Shown here: piece by piece, positions 45,940 through 53,722 of the stretch
How positions within the stretch are numbered: position 1 is the stretch's first letter
Layout: each line of letters starts with the position of its first letter
Source of the DNA: Bosea sp. (in: a-proteobacteria)
GTDB taxonomy: Bacteria; Pseudomonadota; Alphaproteobacteria; Rhizobiales; Beijerinckiaceae
DNA: 64,000 nt
Direction of reading: 5' to 3'
Assembly (NCBI GenBank): GCA_023910605.1
Contig: JAAVVV010000001.1
Coordinates: 1,044,698-1,108,697 of the forward strand
The notes under the pieces: model-generated
Seen by the model: only the letters and a program-made list of their open reading frames with translations
Told to the model about the DNA's origin: nothing
The model's database searches: none
Made by a program: the position numbers and the translations under genes

Positions 45940-46434
45940 TCGGGCATGGGCATAAGGAACAGCCGTGGCGGGCTTGGCAGAACGATCGGGCACTGGCTGG
46001 CCCACGCGCATCGCCGAGCCCGTCCAGGCTCATGGCCGGCGGCGCGGCCGGTTCCTTACTGTGTCAGAACAGCCTCGGATAAGTCTGGACCGACGCCATT
46101 CGGAATGGGGTTAACTGTTCCGCCATGGTTGCTGTTGAGGACCAAGGTCGGACACCTGGTCAGAATGATCTGGCGGACCACCATGATCGTGTGAGGCCGA
46201 CTGGTCGGCTATCGGTGCCGTCGCTCCGATGAGAAGGCTGCACACCGGCAGATGAATGGCACGGAGGAGCATCCGCTCATTGTTGCCCGTGATCCGATGC
46301 ATCCGCCAGGTTCACGACGCGCGATCAGCGCGAACTGGAACCGCGACGGGATCACGGCTTGCAGGCAATCGATCGGCATCATCGGGCCGCCCATGCAACC
46401 GCGTTCAAGATGGGAGCACGTCAGCTGTCACGCC
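45940..46434. other. Noncoding region at the left border of the Dlt-like cassette
   Basis: This 495-base gap holds no recognised gene on either strand; short frames (e.g. 46209-46394 minus) have no protein-like composition. Local sequence from about 46080 is less G/C-rich than the catabolic genes to the left. No tRNA fragment, inverted-repeat pair or transposase remnant was recognised. It separates two convergent units: the oxidoreductase (plus) and the carrier-protein gene (minus). Confidence 0.4.
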
Positions 46435-46692
46435 CTAACCGTCCAGGAGGCTCCGGATATCGTCGATCGTGTCGAGCTGGGTGACGTCAAACGATGCATC
46501 GGCCAGATCAATGCCAAACGTCTCCTCAAGGAGCATCATCAGCTGCGTTGCTGCGAACGAATCGAGCCGCCCGCTAAAGAACAGCGAGTCGCTGTCGCGC
46601 ACGCCGCTCACATCGCCCCTTTCTGACAGCAGCTCAAGAACGCGCTGCCGGATTGTTTCGATCCTCGCGGAAACAGAGGTTGCCGTGGTCAT
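46435..46692 (-). CDS. Acyl/peptidyl carrier protein (DltC-like)
   Basis: This 85-residue carrier protein has the four-helix pattern of ACP/PCP. The phosphopantetheine Ser is about residue 45 in GRLDSFAATQLMMLLEE, with the conserved D-S preceding helix II, and FGIDLAD after it. It is the last of three minus-strand genes with an adenylation enzyme and an MBOAT-like protein; its ATG lies four bases from the MBOAT stop. In the Dlt system this protein carries the activated amino acid as a thioester. The substrate here is unproven. Confidence 0.88.
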   Translation of the reverse strand: MTTATSVSARIETIRQRVLELLSERGDVSGVRDSDSLFFSGRLDSFAATQLMMLLEETFGIDLADASFDVTQLDTIDDIRSLLDG

Positions 46693-46696
46693 CGGG

Positions 46697-48184
46697 TCAG
46701 GCTCCGAACAGGCCGAGCAGGAAGGTGAAACGGTCCGACAGATCGCCCTCGAGCCAGACGCTGTCGAATATCTTCAAGAAGCAGAAGAACAGTATGACCT
46801 GCACGCGCGGCAAGACATCATGGCACCAGACCCCGTCCGCCGGGCTGGTCTTGCGGCCCCAGAGCTGGGAGACGATCAGGCCTGCCGACAGCATGCAGAC
46901 ATAGAAGGCGAGCGTGACCAGGCGGTCAAGTTCCAATGTGGGTGAGCCATTGGCAAAAACATGGGAAACGAAAATCAGATGATAGATGAAATTACCAATG
47001 CCGGCCGCGCAGAAAGTTGCGAACGCAATCCGCAGACGCGGTGAATTCTTGAAGAAACGCAAGAATGCCGGGTAGAAGAAAAAATCAACAAGCAATTCCT
47101 TGAAATAATAGTAGTAGCGGTTCCAGAATTCCGCAATCGAGCGCGAGGCCATCGGATTGACGGTGTTACGCGGTATGGCGTATCCCATCATGCGTACAAT
47201 CGCCACGACCGCATGGCCCCAGGCGGCGATGATCAGGAGGTCCAGAGCGTAGTTGGCGAACAACCCGGCCCAGCGCAGCGTCAACGGCAAACTCGCTGCA
47301 TGGTCGGAGCTGAGGATCATCGCGCCAAGCTTGGGCACCCCAAGGGTTCCATGCAGCACCGCAGCAAGGGCCTGATAGGCCCAGCTGAGGATCGCGGTCC
47401 AGACAGCCAGCTTCAGCGCCTTCAGCCGCGTGACCGCCAGCGCCTCTGCATCGTGCGCTTCGAAGCGCGACAGGAAGGACAAGCCCTTGCCTATGGGCGC
47501 GACGTCACCGCCCCAGCTGGGGCGCATGTAGAGCGCCCGGATCGTGTCGGGCAGGGCCATCTTGGCTTTCTGGTCGACAGCGGCGTAGGCCAGGAACCAG
47601 AAGCAGGAGGCCCAAACCGCCAGGAACGTCCACACCGCAGTATGGACGAACTGTCCGGGCTCGAGATTGGCGGCAATGCCCAAGGACGCCAAGAAGGTCG
47701 ACAGATGCACAAGAACAGGACGCTTTGACCAGAGGGCGCCGCCGCGGCGCTGACCAGCCATCGCAGCCCGCGCGAACAGCAGAAAGGCCAGCACGCCGGC
47801 AATTTGCAGAGCCATTGGCGGCAACGTCAGCGCTATCCCCGTGTTCGCGGAGAGTTCCGACAGCAGTTGCGTGAATTCCTGGGTGCGGAAAGGACGCAGC
47901 AGCAGAAAGACGAGGCTGGAGATCAACAGGATGGTGAGGCGCCGGTGAGGGAATGCGGCGGCCGCGAACAAGGTCAAGCAGACCAGCGCAAGCGCCGGCA
48001 AACTGACCTGAAGGCTGATCGCCAGCGCGGCGATGAAGGCTGCATGAAGCACGACGAGGCCGCGCAGACTGCCGGCGAATGCGCGTGCCTCGGGGTTCGC
48101 ATCAATGCCAAGCCAGCGCTGGCGCAGCCGCCAAAGACGGAGGATCCACGCCTCCTGCCTGACCTCAAGCGAGCAGGCGCTCAC
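46697..48184 (-). CDS. MBOAT-like membrane O-acyltransferase (DltB-like)
   Basis: This 495-residue polytopic membrane protein has about 11-12 helices. The segment SIAEFWNRYYYYFKELLVDFF (about 350-370, described in parts) matches the FW-x-RW-x-x-S-x-x-x-LRDY block of MBOAT proteins such as DltB and AlgI. A later GNFIYHLIF (His about 402) may supply the conserved catalytic His. It starts with GTG at 48184, overlapping the adenylation gene by 20 bases. Neighbours encode an adenylation enzyme and a carrier protein, so a role in moving an activated group across the membrane is likely. Divergence from known families is high. Confidence 0.65.
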   Translation of the reverse strand: MSACSLEVRQEAWILRLWRLRQRWLGIDANPEARAFAGSLRGLVVLHAAFIAALAISLQVSLPALALVCLTLFAAAAFPHRRLTILLISSLVFLLLRPFRTQEFTQLLSELSANTGIALTLPPMALQIAGVLAFLLFARAAMAGQRRGGALWSKRPVLVHLSTFLASLGIAANLEPGQFVHTAVWTFLAVWASCFWFLAYAAVDQKAKMALPDTIRALYMRPSWGGDVAPIGKGLSFLSRFEAHDAEALAVTRLKALKLAVWTAILSWAYQALAAVLHGTLGVPKLGAMILSSDHAASLPLTLRWAGLFANYALDLLIIAAWGHAVVAIVRMMGYAIPRNTVNPMASRSIAEFWNRYYYYFKELLVDFFFYPAFLRFFKNSPRLRIAFATFCAAGIGNFIYHLIFVSHVFANGSPTLELDRLVTLAFYVCMLSAGLIVSQLWGRKTSPADGVWCHDVLPRVQVILFFCFLKIFDSVWLEGDLSDRFTFLLGLFGA

Positions 48185-49745
48185 GGCGAACCTCCTCGAG
48201 CGTCTCGCGCAGGGCGCGGCGATCCACCTTGCCGTTCACGTTGACCGGCAGGGCATCGCGCAGATGGATCGTGTCCGGCGTCATGTATCGCGGCAACGTA
48301 CGCCACATTCTCTCCCGGATCGCTTCTGGCGCAAATCCAGCGCCGACAACGAAGCCGACGAGGCCCTGGGGCGTTCCATCCTGGATCGGCCAGGCGACCA
48401 CGGCGACCAGATCGCTGCCGGAAGCTGTCCGCAGATGGGCTTCAACCTCCTCAAGTTCGATGCGGTTGCCCTTCACCTTCACCTGGTTATCGATGCGTCC
48501 CAGGTGATGGAAGACACCATCGGCGTCCTTGAGGCCAAGGTCGCCGGTGAGATACCAGCGCTCGCAGCCGATCTCGCAAAATCGGGCTTCGGTCTGTTCA
48601 GGCGCAGCGAAATAACCGATGCCGACCTGTGGACCGCACAGGGCGATCTCGCCCGGCTCTCCATCCGCGACCGGGCGCCGGTCCGGGCCAAGGATTGCAG
48701 CCTTTCCGCTCGAAAACGGTGTGCCGATCGCAAGCGTGCCTCGCCCATCGGTCACCGTTGGGGGCTCGGTCAGGCGCTGGCGCAGCATCACGACCGTGCA
48801 TTCGGTCGGCCCGTAGATGTTCTCGACGACGCTGTTGGGCGCTGCGGCGGCCCAGGCTTGCGCCGTCGCCACCGGCAAGGGCTCGCCGCAGAAGATCGAC
48901 AGGCGCAAGGCGCCAAAGAGACCGGGCTTCAGCGCCCCGCTCCTGCTCATCATGGTGGCGATGGTTGGAACCGACATCCACGCGGTGACGGCATGGCTTC
49001 GGATGAAATGGGCCGGCGCCATCAATGCCAGGGCTGGCATGACATGCAAGGATGCGCCTGCTTCCAGGGTGAGGAAGAGGTTGTGCACGCTGAGGTCGAA
49101 GGTGATGTCATGGGCCTCGGCGACCCGGTCCTCCGGGGCCAGCTGCGTCCAGCGGCGGCTTTCCTCAAGATAGCAGTCCAGCGACCCGGCCGAGATCACC
49201 ACGCCCTTGGGCAAACCGGTCGTACCGGAGGTGAAGATGATGTAGCCCGGGTCGTACGGTCCGACTTCGACCGCATCGCGAAGGGGCTCGATCTCAAGGT
49301 TGTCAAGCGAAACCAACGGCGTGCCGCCCGCTTCACCCGCCGATCCCGCATCTGGTGCAATGATCAGCTCCGGCGCTGCGGCCCTTACCTCGGGCGTCAG
49401 CAAGGCTGCCCCGTTGCGGTCCACGATCAGCGCGTCGAGATCGAGCAGTCCAAACAAGGTGATGAGCCGCTCGGCCGGCCATTTCTGGTTGAGAGCGACA
49501 TAGGTCGAGCCGGCCATGCAGGCGCCAAGGATCCCGGCATAGGCCTCGATGCTTCGCGTGGCCAGCACGCCAACGCGGCCGCTGCGACGCCTCCCAACGA
49601 GCCACGCTGCAAGGCGCGCGGCCTTGCCTGCCAGCTCGCGATAACGCACCTCCTTGCCGTCGACGACCAGCGCTACACGCTCGGGATGGCGTTCAGCGCA
49701 GTTGATGAAGGGTAGGGCGAGGTTGAAGTTTCGCTTGTGCTGCAT
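48165..49745 (-). CDS. Amino-acid adenylation enzyme (DltA/NRPS A-domain-like)
   Basis: This 526-residue ATP-dependent ligase activates a carboxylic acid and loads it on a carrier protein. Core motifs run in order: FTSGTTGLPKG (171-181), FDLS (216-219), YGPTE (311-315), YLTGD (398-402), RIDNQVKVKGNRIEL and PVNVNGKVDRRAL with Lys about 506. The Asp of FD-x-S is the residue that binds the alpha-amino group in amino-acid-activating domains, so an amino acid substrate is inferred. The free-standing form next to MBOAT and carrier genes resembles DltA, not a fatty acyl-CoA ligase. AGGGGGAAC precedes the ATG. Confidence 0.88.
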   Translation of the reverse strand: MQHKRNFNLALPFINCAERHPERVALVVDGKEVRYRELAGKAARLAAWLVGRRRSGRVGVLATRSIEAYAGILGACMAGSTYVALNQKWPAERLITLFGLLDLDALIVDRNGAALLTPEVRAAAPELIIAPDAGSAGEAGGTPLVSLDNLEIEPLRDAVEVGPYDPGYIIFTSGTTGLPKGVVISAGSLDCYLEESRRWTQLAPEDRVAEAHDITFDLSVHNLFLTLEAGASLHVMPALALMAPAHFIRSHAVTAWMSVPTIATMMSRSGALKPGLFGALRLSIFCGEPLPVATAQAWAAAAPNSVVENIYGPTECTVVMLRQRLTEPPTVTDGRGTLAIGTPFSSGKAAILGPDRRPVADGEPGEIALCGPQVGIGYFAAPEQTEARFCEIGCERWYLTGDLGLKDADGVFHHLGRIDNQVKVKGNRIELEEVEAHLRTASGSDLVAVVAWPIQDGTPQGLVGFVVGAGFAPEAIRERMWRTLPRYMTPDTIHLRDALPVNVNGKVDRRALRETLEEVRRERLLA

Positions 49746-49918
49746 GGATTTGTTCCCCCTGCTTGAGCCGGAAGGCGGGAAATGGAAGGCGCGGTTTTCG
49801 TGAATGTTAGTAGAGGTCGAGAGGCTTGATGGTCAAGAAGCCAGCACAATTAAGATTACTCGGTCGTAGAAGGGCAGCACAATAGACATAACATAAAAGT
49901 GCTGTGAAATAATGTAGA
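49746..49918 (-). promoter_or_regulatory. A/T-rich probable promoter for the adenylation-MBOAT-carrier operon
   Basis: This 173-base stretch between the PIG-L gene and the adenylation gene is markedly A/T-rich at 49800-49920. On the minus strand a TTGACC lies at about 49835, but no strong -10 at standard spacing was seen. It separates two operons on the same strand. Confidence 0.4.
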
Positions 49919-50803
49919 TCAGATGTCGATGGCTGTGACCAAAGCTGCCGATATGGCCGCAGCGCCAAGCGCCGGCAGCCATTGACGGGGACGTTCATCG
50001 CCAATGCTGAACAGGTTCAACGGAAACAGATGCCTGTGAGACTTCGGGGCTTGGCCCGCCATGGGCGCAGGCATGTAGCATTCCTCGTCGAACCAGCTCC
50101 AGTCCGATGCCCAGGTCCAGCAATCATGATCCTTGTAGACCTGGGCGACCGTCTGGGCGAAGGCCTTGTCGGTCTGCAGGCGGATGTAGGGCCCTGGCGA
50201 TGTCTCGAAATAGCGCATCGCCAAGGGCAGTGAGCGCTCCGTGCAATAGTTCGACATCCAGAGGTTGAAGCCGATTTCCGCGCGCAGGCTTTGCAGGACC
50301 CGAAACACCTGAACATGCTCCTCGTGGCCGTATTCTCCCCAGGGATTATGGGTGAAGACGTTCATCCCTGGCCGCAGCCGGCCGCGCAGATGATTGCGAA
50401 GAAGGTCTGTGTTTTGCCGATAGGCCGCCAATACGCTGCGATCGGCGACGGTCGCGAAGGGGATGCCGGCACGCTGGAGCGCCCTCTTGGAGAATCGCTT
50501 CCATTCGCGCTTCTGGCTTTCCATCGTCAGCGCCAACCCGTCGGACGTCTCTTCGGGAGCTAGCCAGTTTGCGCAGCCATAAGCGCCCGACTCGTGCAAA
50601 TCGAGGCAGCTGACCCCCTTGCGCGGAAAGGCAGCCAGGGCCGTAGCACGCTTGCTCGCAAGATCCGGATGCGCCCAGAACGGGCGGAACACGATGATGA
50701 CCTCGTCCACCTCCTTGAGGATCGCGTTGAACCAGAGCAGTTCGTCATCGGGATGAGCCGCGACGATCACCGACTGCGTCAGGAATTCAGGCCGCATCGG
50801 CAT
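49919..50803 (-). CDS. PIG-L/LmbE-family deacetylase
   Basis: This 294-residue protein is of the zinc-dependent N-acetylglucosaminyl deacetylase family. The metal motif AAHPDDELLW (about 12-21) and the second site EYGHEEHVQVFRVL (H-x-x-H) are conserved. ATG at 50803 follows AAGGAG; the frame is open upstream across the neighbour but that part is not protein-like. Its start overlaps the 3' end of the GNAT gene by 17 bases, so the two are coupled. A C-terminal hydrophobic segment (LPALGAAAISAALVTAI) may anchor it. It probably removes an acetyl group from a sugar or lipid amine. Confidence 0.88.
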   Translation of the reverse strand: MPMRPEFLTQSVIVAAHPDDELLWFNAILKEVDEVIIVFRPFWAHPDLASKRATALAAFPRKGVSCLDLHESGAYGCANWLAPEETSDGLALTMESQKREWKRFSKRALQRAGIPFATVADRSVLAAYRQNTDLLRNHLRGRLRPGMNVFTHNPWGEYGHEEHVQVFRVLQSLRAEIGFNLWMSNYCTERSLPLAMRYFETSPGPYIRLQTDKAFAQTVAQVYKDHDCWTWASDWSWFDEECYMPAPMAGQAPKSHRHLFPLNLFSIGDERPRQWLPALGAAAISAALVTAIDI

Positions 50804-51935
50804 GCCGGGGCTCCTTCTCACGGCTTGCGGGCGTTGTGTTGCCAGGGTCGTTCTGCCTGCGCGCCCGCCAGCGCTCGCGCAGACGGAATGCTGCGAGCGC
50901 GATCGCCCCGCGCCAGCTCGCAGCGCGCGTGATCTCTGACATCGCCGTGCGAGCGGTCCCGAAATCGGTCTTGAAGGCCTCGTCGCCGATCGTGAAGTCG
51001 AATACCTCGCCACCCTTGGCGATCCAGTCGGCAATCATGCCCTCGTAGAGCAACAACCCCGGCGAATGCCGGCCGAAGCGCGCATAGTCGCAGCCAATGA
51101 GGAGATAGTTGAGCCGCCCGCCTGCCCCTATCGCGAAGGTCAGGCCGACAACCTCACCATCGGCCTCCAGGGCATAGGTCTGGGCGAAGCCGGCGCTGGC
51201 GCCCTCGACCGCTACAGCCGTGTAAAAAGCGAGTGCAGCAGGGTTCTGGATGATGTCACCGTCAAACCGCCCGGTGCGCCATCGCGCCATAAGCTGGATC
51301 GCCTCTGCGATCCTGCCCGGTTCGTGCAGGACGTGGAACCGGGCAGTCGGCGCCCTGAAGAAGCGCTTGTGCTTGCGAGCCAGCATGCGGGCGAAGCTGT
51401 CCGACAAGGCCAGCTCGCGCCAGCTCTCGATGGAGCCCTGCACGCCAACCGCATGGGCCCCAAAGTCCAATGTGCGGACTTCACCGCCCAGGAATGCCGT
51501 CCAGAGGCGCAGGTGCTCGGGCCGAACAGGCCTGATGCGCAGCAGATCATGATGCGGCAGGACGCGGGCTACAGCCTTCGCAAGCGCGCCGTCGCCATGC
51601 AGGCGACCCAGCCAGGCCCGGTCAGCGAGGGGGGCGGCATAGTCGCTGACACCGAGATCCGTCGTCTCGATCAAGGCAATGCCCGAGTGCCGGCGAAACA
51701 GGAGCGGCAGGACGAAGCGCAAGCTTCCATCGTCTCCCCGGCCCACGACCGTGACCGGTTCCGCCCCGCGCGCTGGCGCCCAGATGCGATGCAAAGCGCT
51801 CAGCCAGTACGGATGCTGGAACGCCGTTGCGTCAGACCGCCCGACCAGATCAGCAAACTCGGCCGATCGAAAATCAAAGTCGGATACCGGCATAATGCTG
51901 GACAGCTTGAGGAGGGTCGACGTCCCGTTAATCAT
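50787..51935 (-). CDS. GNAT-family acyltransferase (FemAB/CelD/BioF2-like)
   Basis: This protein of about 382 residues is of the Acetyltransf_6 / CelD-like type (FemAB-related fold). Landmarks are FQHPYWLSALHRIW near the N-terminus, the central ARKHKRFFRAPTARFHVLHEP, and the C-terminal LLIGCDYARFGRHSPGLLLYEGMIADW (in parts) followed by FDFTIGDEAFKTDFG, which is the hallmark ending of the family. Start candidates are ATG 51935 (GGAGAG adjacent), 51893 and TTG 51956. Such proteins occur in exopolysaccharide clusters. It is coupled to the PIG-L gene. Confidence 0.85.
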   Translation of the reverse strand: MINGTSTLLKLSSIMPVSDFDFRSAEFADLVGRSDATAFQHPYWLSALHRIWAPARGAEPVTVVGRGDDGSLRFVLPLLFRRHSGIALIETTDLGVSDYAAPLADRAWLGRLHGDGALAKAVARVLPHHDLLRIRPVRPEHLRLWTAFLGGEVRTLDFGAHAVGVQGSIESWRELALSDSFARMLARKHKRFFRAPTARFHVLHEPGRIAEAIQLMARWRTGRFDGDIIQNPAALAFYTAVAVEGASAGFAQTYALEADGEVVGLTFAIGAGGRLNYLLIGCDYARFGRHSPGLLLYEGMIADWIAKGGEVFDFTIGDEAFKTDFGTARTAMSEITRAASWRGAIALAAFRLRERWRARRQNDPGNTTPASREKEPRHADAA

Positions 51936-52405
51936 CTCTCCACCACAGACGAGCAATCGCTTGGATTGCGGTCTTCATTCCCATGAAAGGCATGTATCTG
52001 GGTTAACTGGCGGATAGTAATGTGCGTTACAGTTAATCGAAGACAAAAGCTGCGTTACGCAGATGGCCTGGCAGTTCGCCTCATGGTGGCGGCAGCGCGT
52101 CCAGGGCGAGCCTTCACCTCAGCGAAATGACGCGTGCCAAGGGAGAACCGCGCCATATCGGCGATCTCCGTCACGATCATGCGCTTCGCGACGCCTGCCG
52201 CGGGATCGAAATGGAAGGCTCGTCCCACCGCCGCAAGCAAGACGTCGGGCGGACTTCGTTTCGTGAAGGGGGTCATCGAGAGCCCGGCGGCTTCACGGGC
52301 CGGGCCAGCAGGAGCGGCGTTGTTGCAAAGCCTTGTTGAACAATCGGCGGGGGCCACCCACTCACATTGCGGAACCTTTTGAAATTCCTCGGGAAAATCA
52401 AAAGG
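51936..52405. other. Noncoding region between cassette and tRNA-Leu
   Basis: This 470-base gap forms the junction between the cassette and the tRNA. It has an odd palindrome CTGCGTTACGCAG at 52050-52062, with another TGCGTTAC just before (52022-52029). A 73-codon minus-strand frame at 52055-52276 (starting MTPFTKRSPPD) could encode a small protein but has no recognised family and a mild codon bias. No integrase, att repeat or transposase was found. Confidence 0.4.
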
Positions 52406-52490
52406 TGGTGCCCAGGAAAGGACTCGAACCTTCACAGCTTGCACTACTGGTACCTGAAACCAGCGCGTCTACCAATTCCGCCACCTGGGC
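52406..52490 (-). tRNA. tRNA-Leu (anticodon CAG)
   Basis: The reverse strand gives a complete 85-nucleotide class II tRNA. The acceptor stem GCCCAGG pairs with CCTGGGC, the D-arm contains TGGTAGACGC, the anticodon stem CTGGT/ACCAG encloses the loop TTCAGGT with anticodon CAG, a long variable arm follows, and the T-arm GGTTCGAGTCC is standard. CCA is encoded (52406-52408). Its 3' end faces the cassette genes, the usual side for island insertion. Confidence 0.97.
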
Positions 52491-52701
52491 ATCGGATGCC
52501 CGTTTATGATCCCGGGCCGAAGCTGTCAACGGAAAGAAGCGCCCGGCGAGAAAGAAGCGCTTCGCGGCATCGCGGCAGGATGGGGGGCTGAAAGGCTCTC
52601 GCTGCCGCGCTGCGGCGCTTGCGACCCTTCACCAGCTTCACAGGCAAGGCCGGATCGACTACGACGCAGCGAAGGTTGCGGTCACGACCAGCGGGGATGC
52701 C

Positions 52702-53700
52702 ATGTCAGCGGTGAACGGAAAGCTTGTGACTGTGTTCGGCGGCTCCGGATTTGTCGGCCGTCATGTCGTCCGGGCCTTGCTCAAACGCGGCTACCGCGTG
52801 CGCGTTGCCGTGCGGCGGCCTGACCTCGCCGGTCATCTCCAGCCTTTGGGCGTGGTGGGCCAGGTGCACGCCATGCAGGCCAACCTGCGTTATCCCGCTT
52901 CGGTGAAGCGCGCCGTTGAGGGCGCCGCAGCCGTCGTCAACCTCGTCGGCATCCTGCAGGAGCAGGGCCGCCAGAGTTTTGCCACAGTGCAGGCGATGGG
53001 GGCCGAGGCCGTGGCCGAGGCCTGCGCTGCCGCCGGCGTCCTTACCCTGGTCCACATGTCGGCGATCGGTGCGGATGCGGCTTCGGCTTCCGATTATGCT
53101 GCGAGCAAGGCGCGCGGCGAAGCCGGCGTGCTCCAGCATGTTCCCGGCGCGGTCGTCATGCGCGCCTCCATCATCTTCGGCCCCGAGGACGGCTTCTTCA
53201 ACCGCTTCGCCTCGCTTGCCCGCATGCTCCCCGTGCTGCCGCTGGTCGGCGGCGGGGAAACCCGCTTCCAGCCGGTCTTCGTCGGCGATGTCGCCGAGGC
53301 GATCGCGCGGGCGGTGGATGGAGAGGTGGCCGGTGGCCGCGTCCATGAGCTGGGCGGCCCCGAGGTGAAGAGCTTCCGCGAACTGCTGTCCTATGTCTGC
53401 GAGGTCACGGGCCGCAAGCGCCTGCTTGCGCCGCTGCCCTTCGGCCTCGCGCGGCTTCAGGCGGGTGTGCTCGAGTTCGTCGACCGGCTGACCTTCGGGC
53501 TCATGCCCGACGCCATCAAGATGACCCGCGATCAGGTCACCTTGCTGCAGTCCGACAATGTCGTCTCGCCCGATGCTGAAGCCGAAGGACGCACGCTGCA
53601 GGGGCTCGGCATCACGCCGACCAGCATCGAAGCCATTGTTCCGGGCTATCTGTGGCGCTTCCGCAAATCCGGCCAGTTCGAGTCCGCACGCCCGTCCTGA
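52702..53700 (+). CDS. Complex I NDUFA9-like NAD(P)-binding protein
   Basis: This 332-residue atypical short-chain dehydrogenase has the N-terminal nucleotide-binding loop VFGGSGFVGRHVVRALLKRGY, then VNLVGILQE, HMSAIGAD and SKARGE. It is the family related to the NDUFA9 accessory subunit of respiratory complex I, widespread in alphaproteobacteria. The typical catalytic Tyr-Lys pair is not plainly conserved (SDYAASKARGE), as in NDUFA9. It may bind NADP(H) or quinone-related ligands. It overlaps nothing; the next gene starts 22 bases downstream. Confidence 0.88.
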   Translation: MSAVNGKLVTVFGGSGFVGRHVVRALLKRGYRVRVAVRRPDLAGHLQPLGVVGQVHAMQANLRYPASVKRAVEGAAAVVNLVGILQEQGRQSFATVQAMGAEAVAEACAAAGVLTLVHMSAIGADAASASDYAASKARGEAGVLQHVPGAVVMRASIIFGPEDGFFNRFASLARMLPVLPLVGGGETRFQPVFVGDVAEAIARAVDGEVAGGRVHELGGPEVKSFRELLSYVCEVTGRKRLLAPLPFGLARLQAGVLEFVDRLTFGLMPDAIKMTRDQVTLLQSDNVVSPDAEAEGRTLQGLGITPTSIEAIVPGYLWRFRKSGQFESARPS

Positions 53701-53722
53701 GGCTTCCGGCTCTGGCCGCGAC

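Noticed and set aside
52055..52276. 73-residue minus-strand frame (MTPFTKRSPPD...) near the tRNA
   Set aside because: No family was recognised and no clear ribosome site; noted only within the gap description.
46000..52500. Integrase, transposase or attachment-site duplication marking an integrated element
   Set aside because: No such gene was recognised, and no copy of the tRNA-Leu 3' segment was found at the other border by eye.
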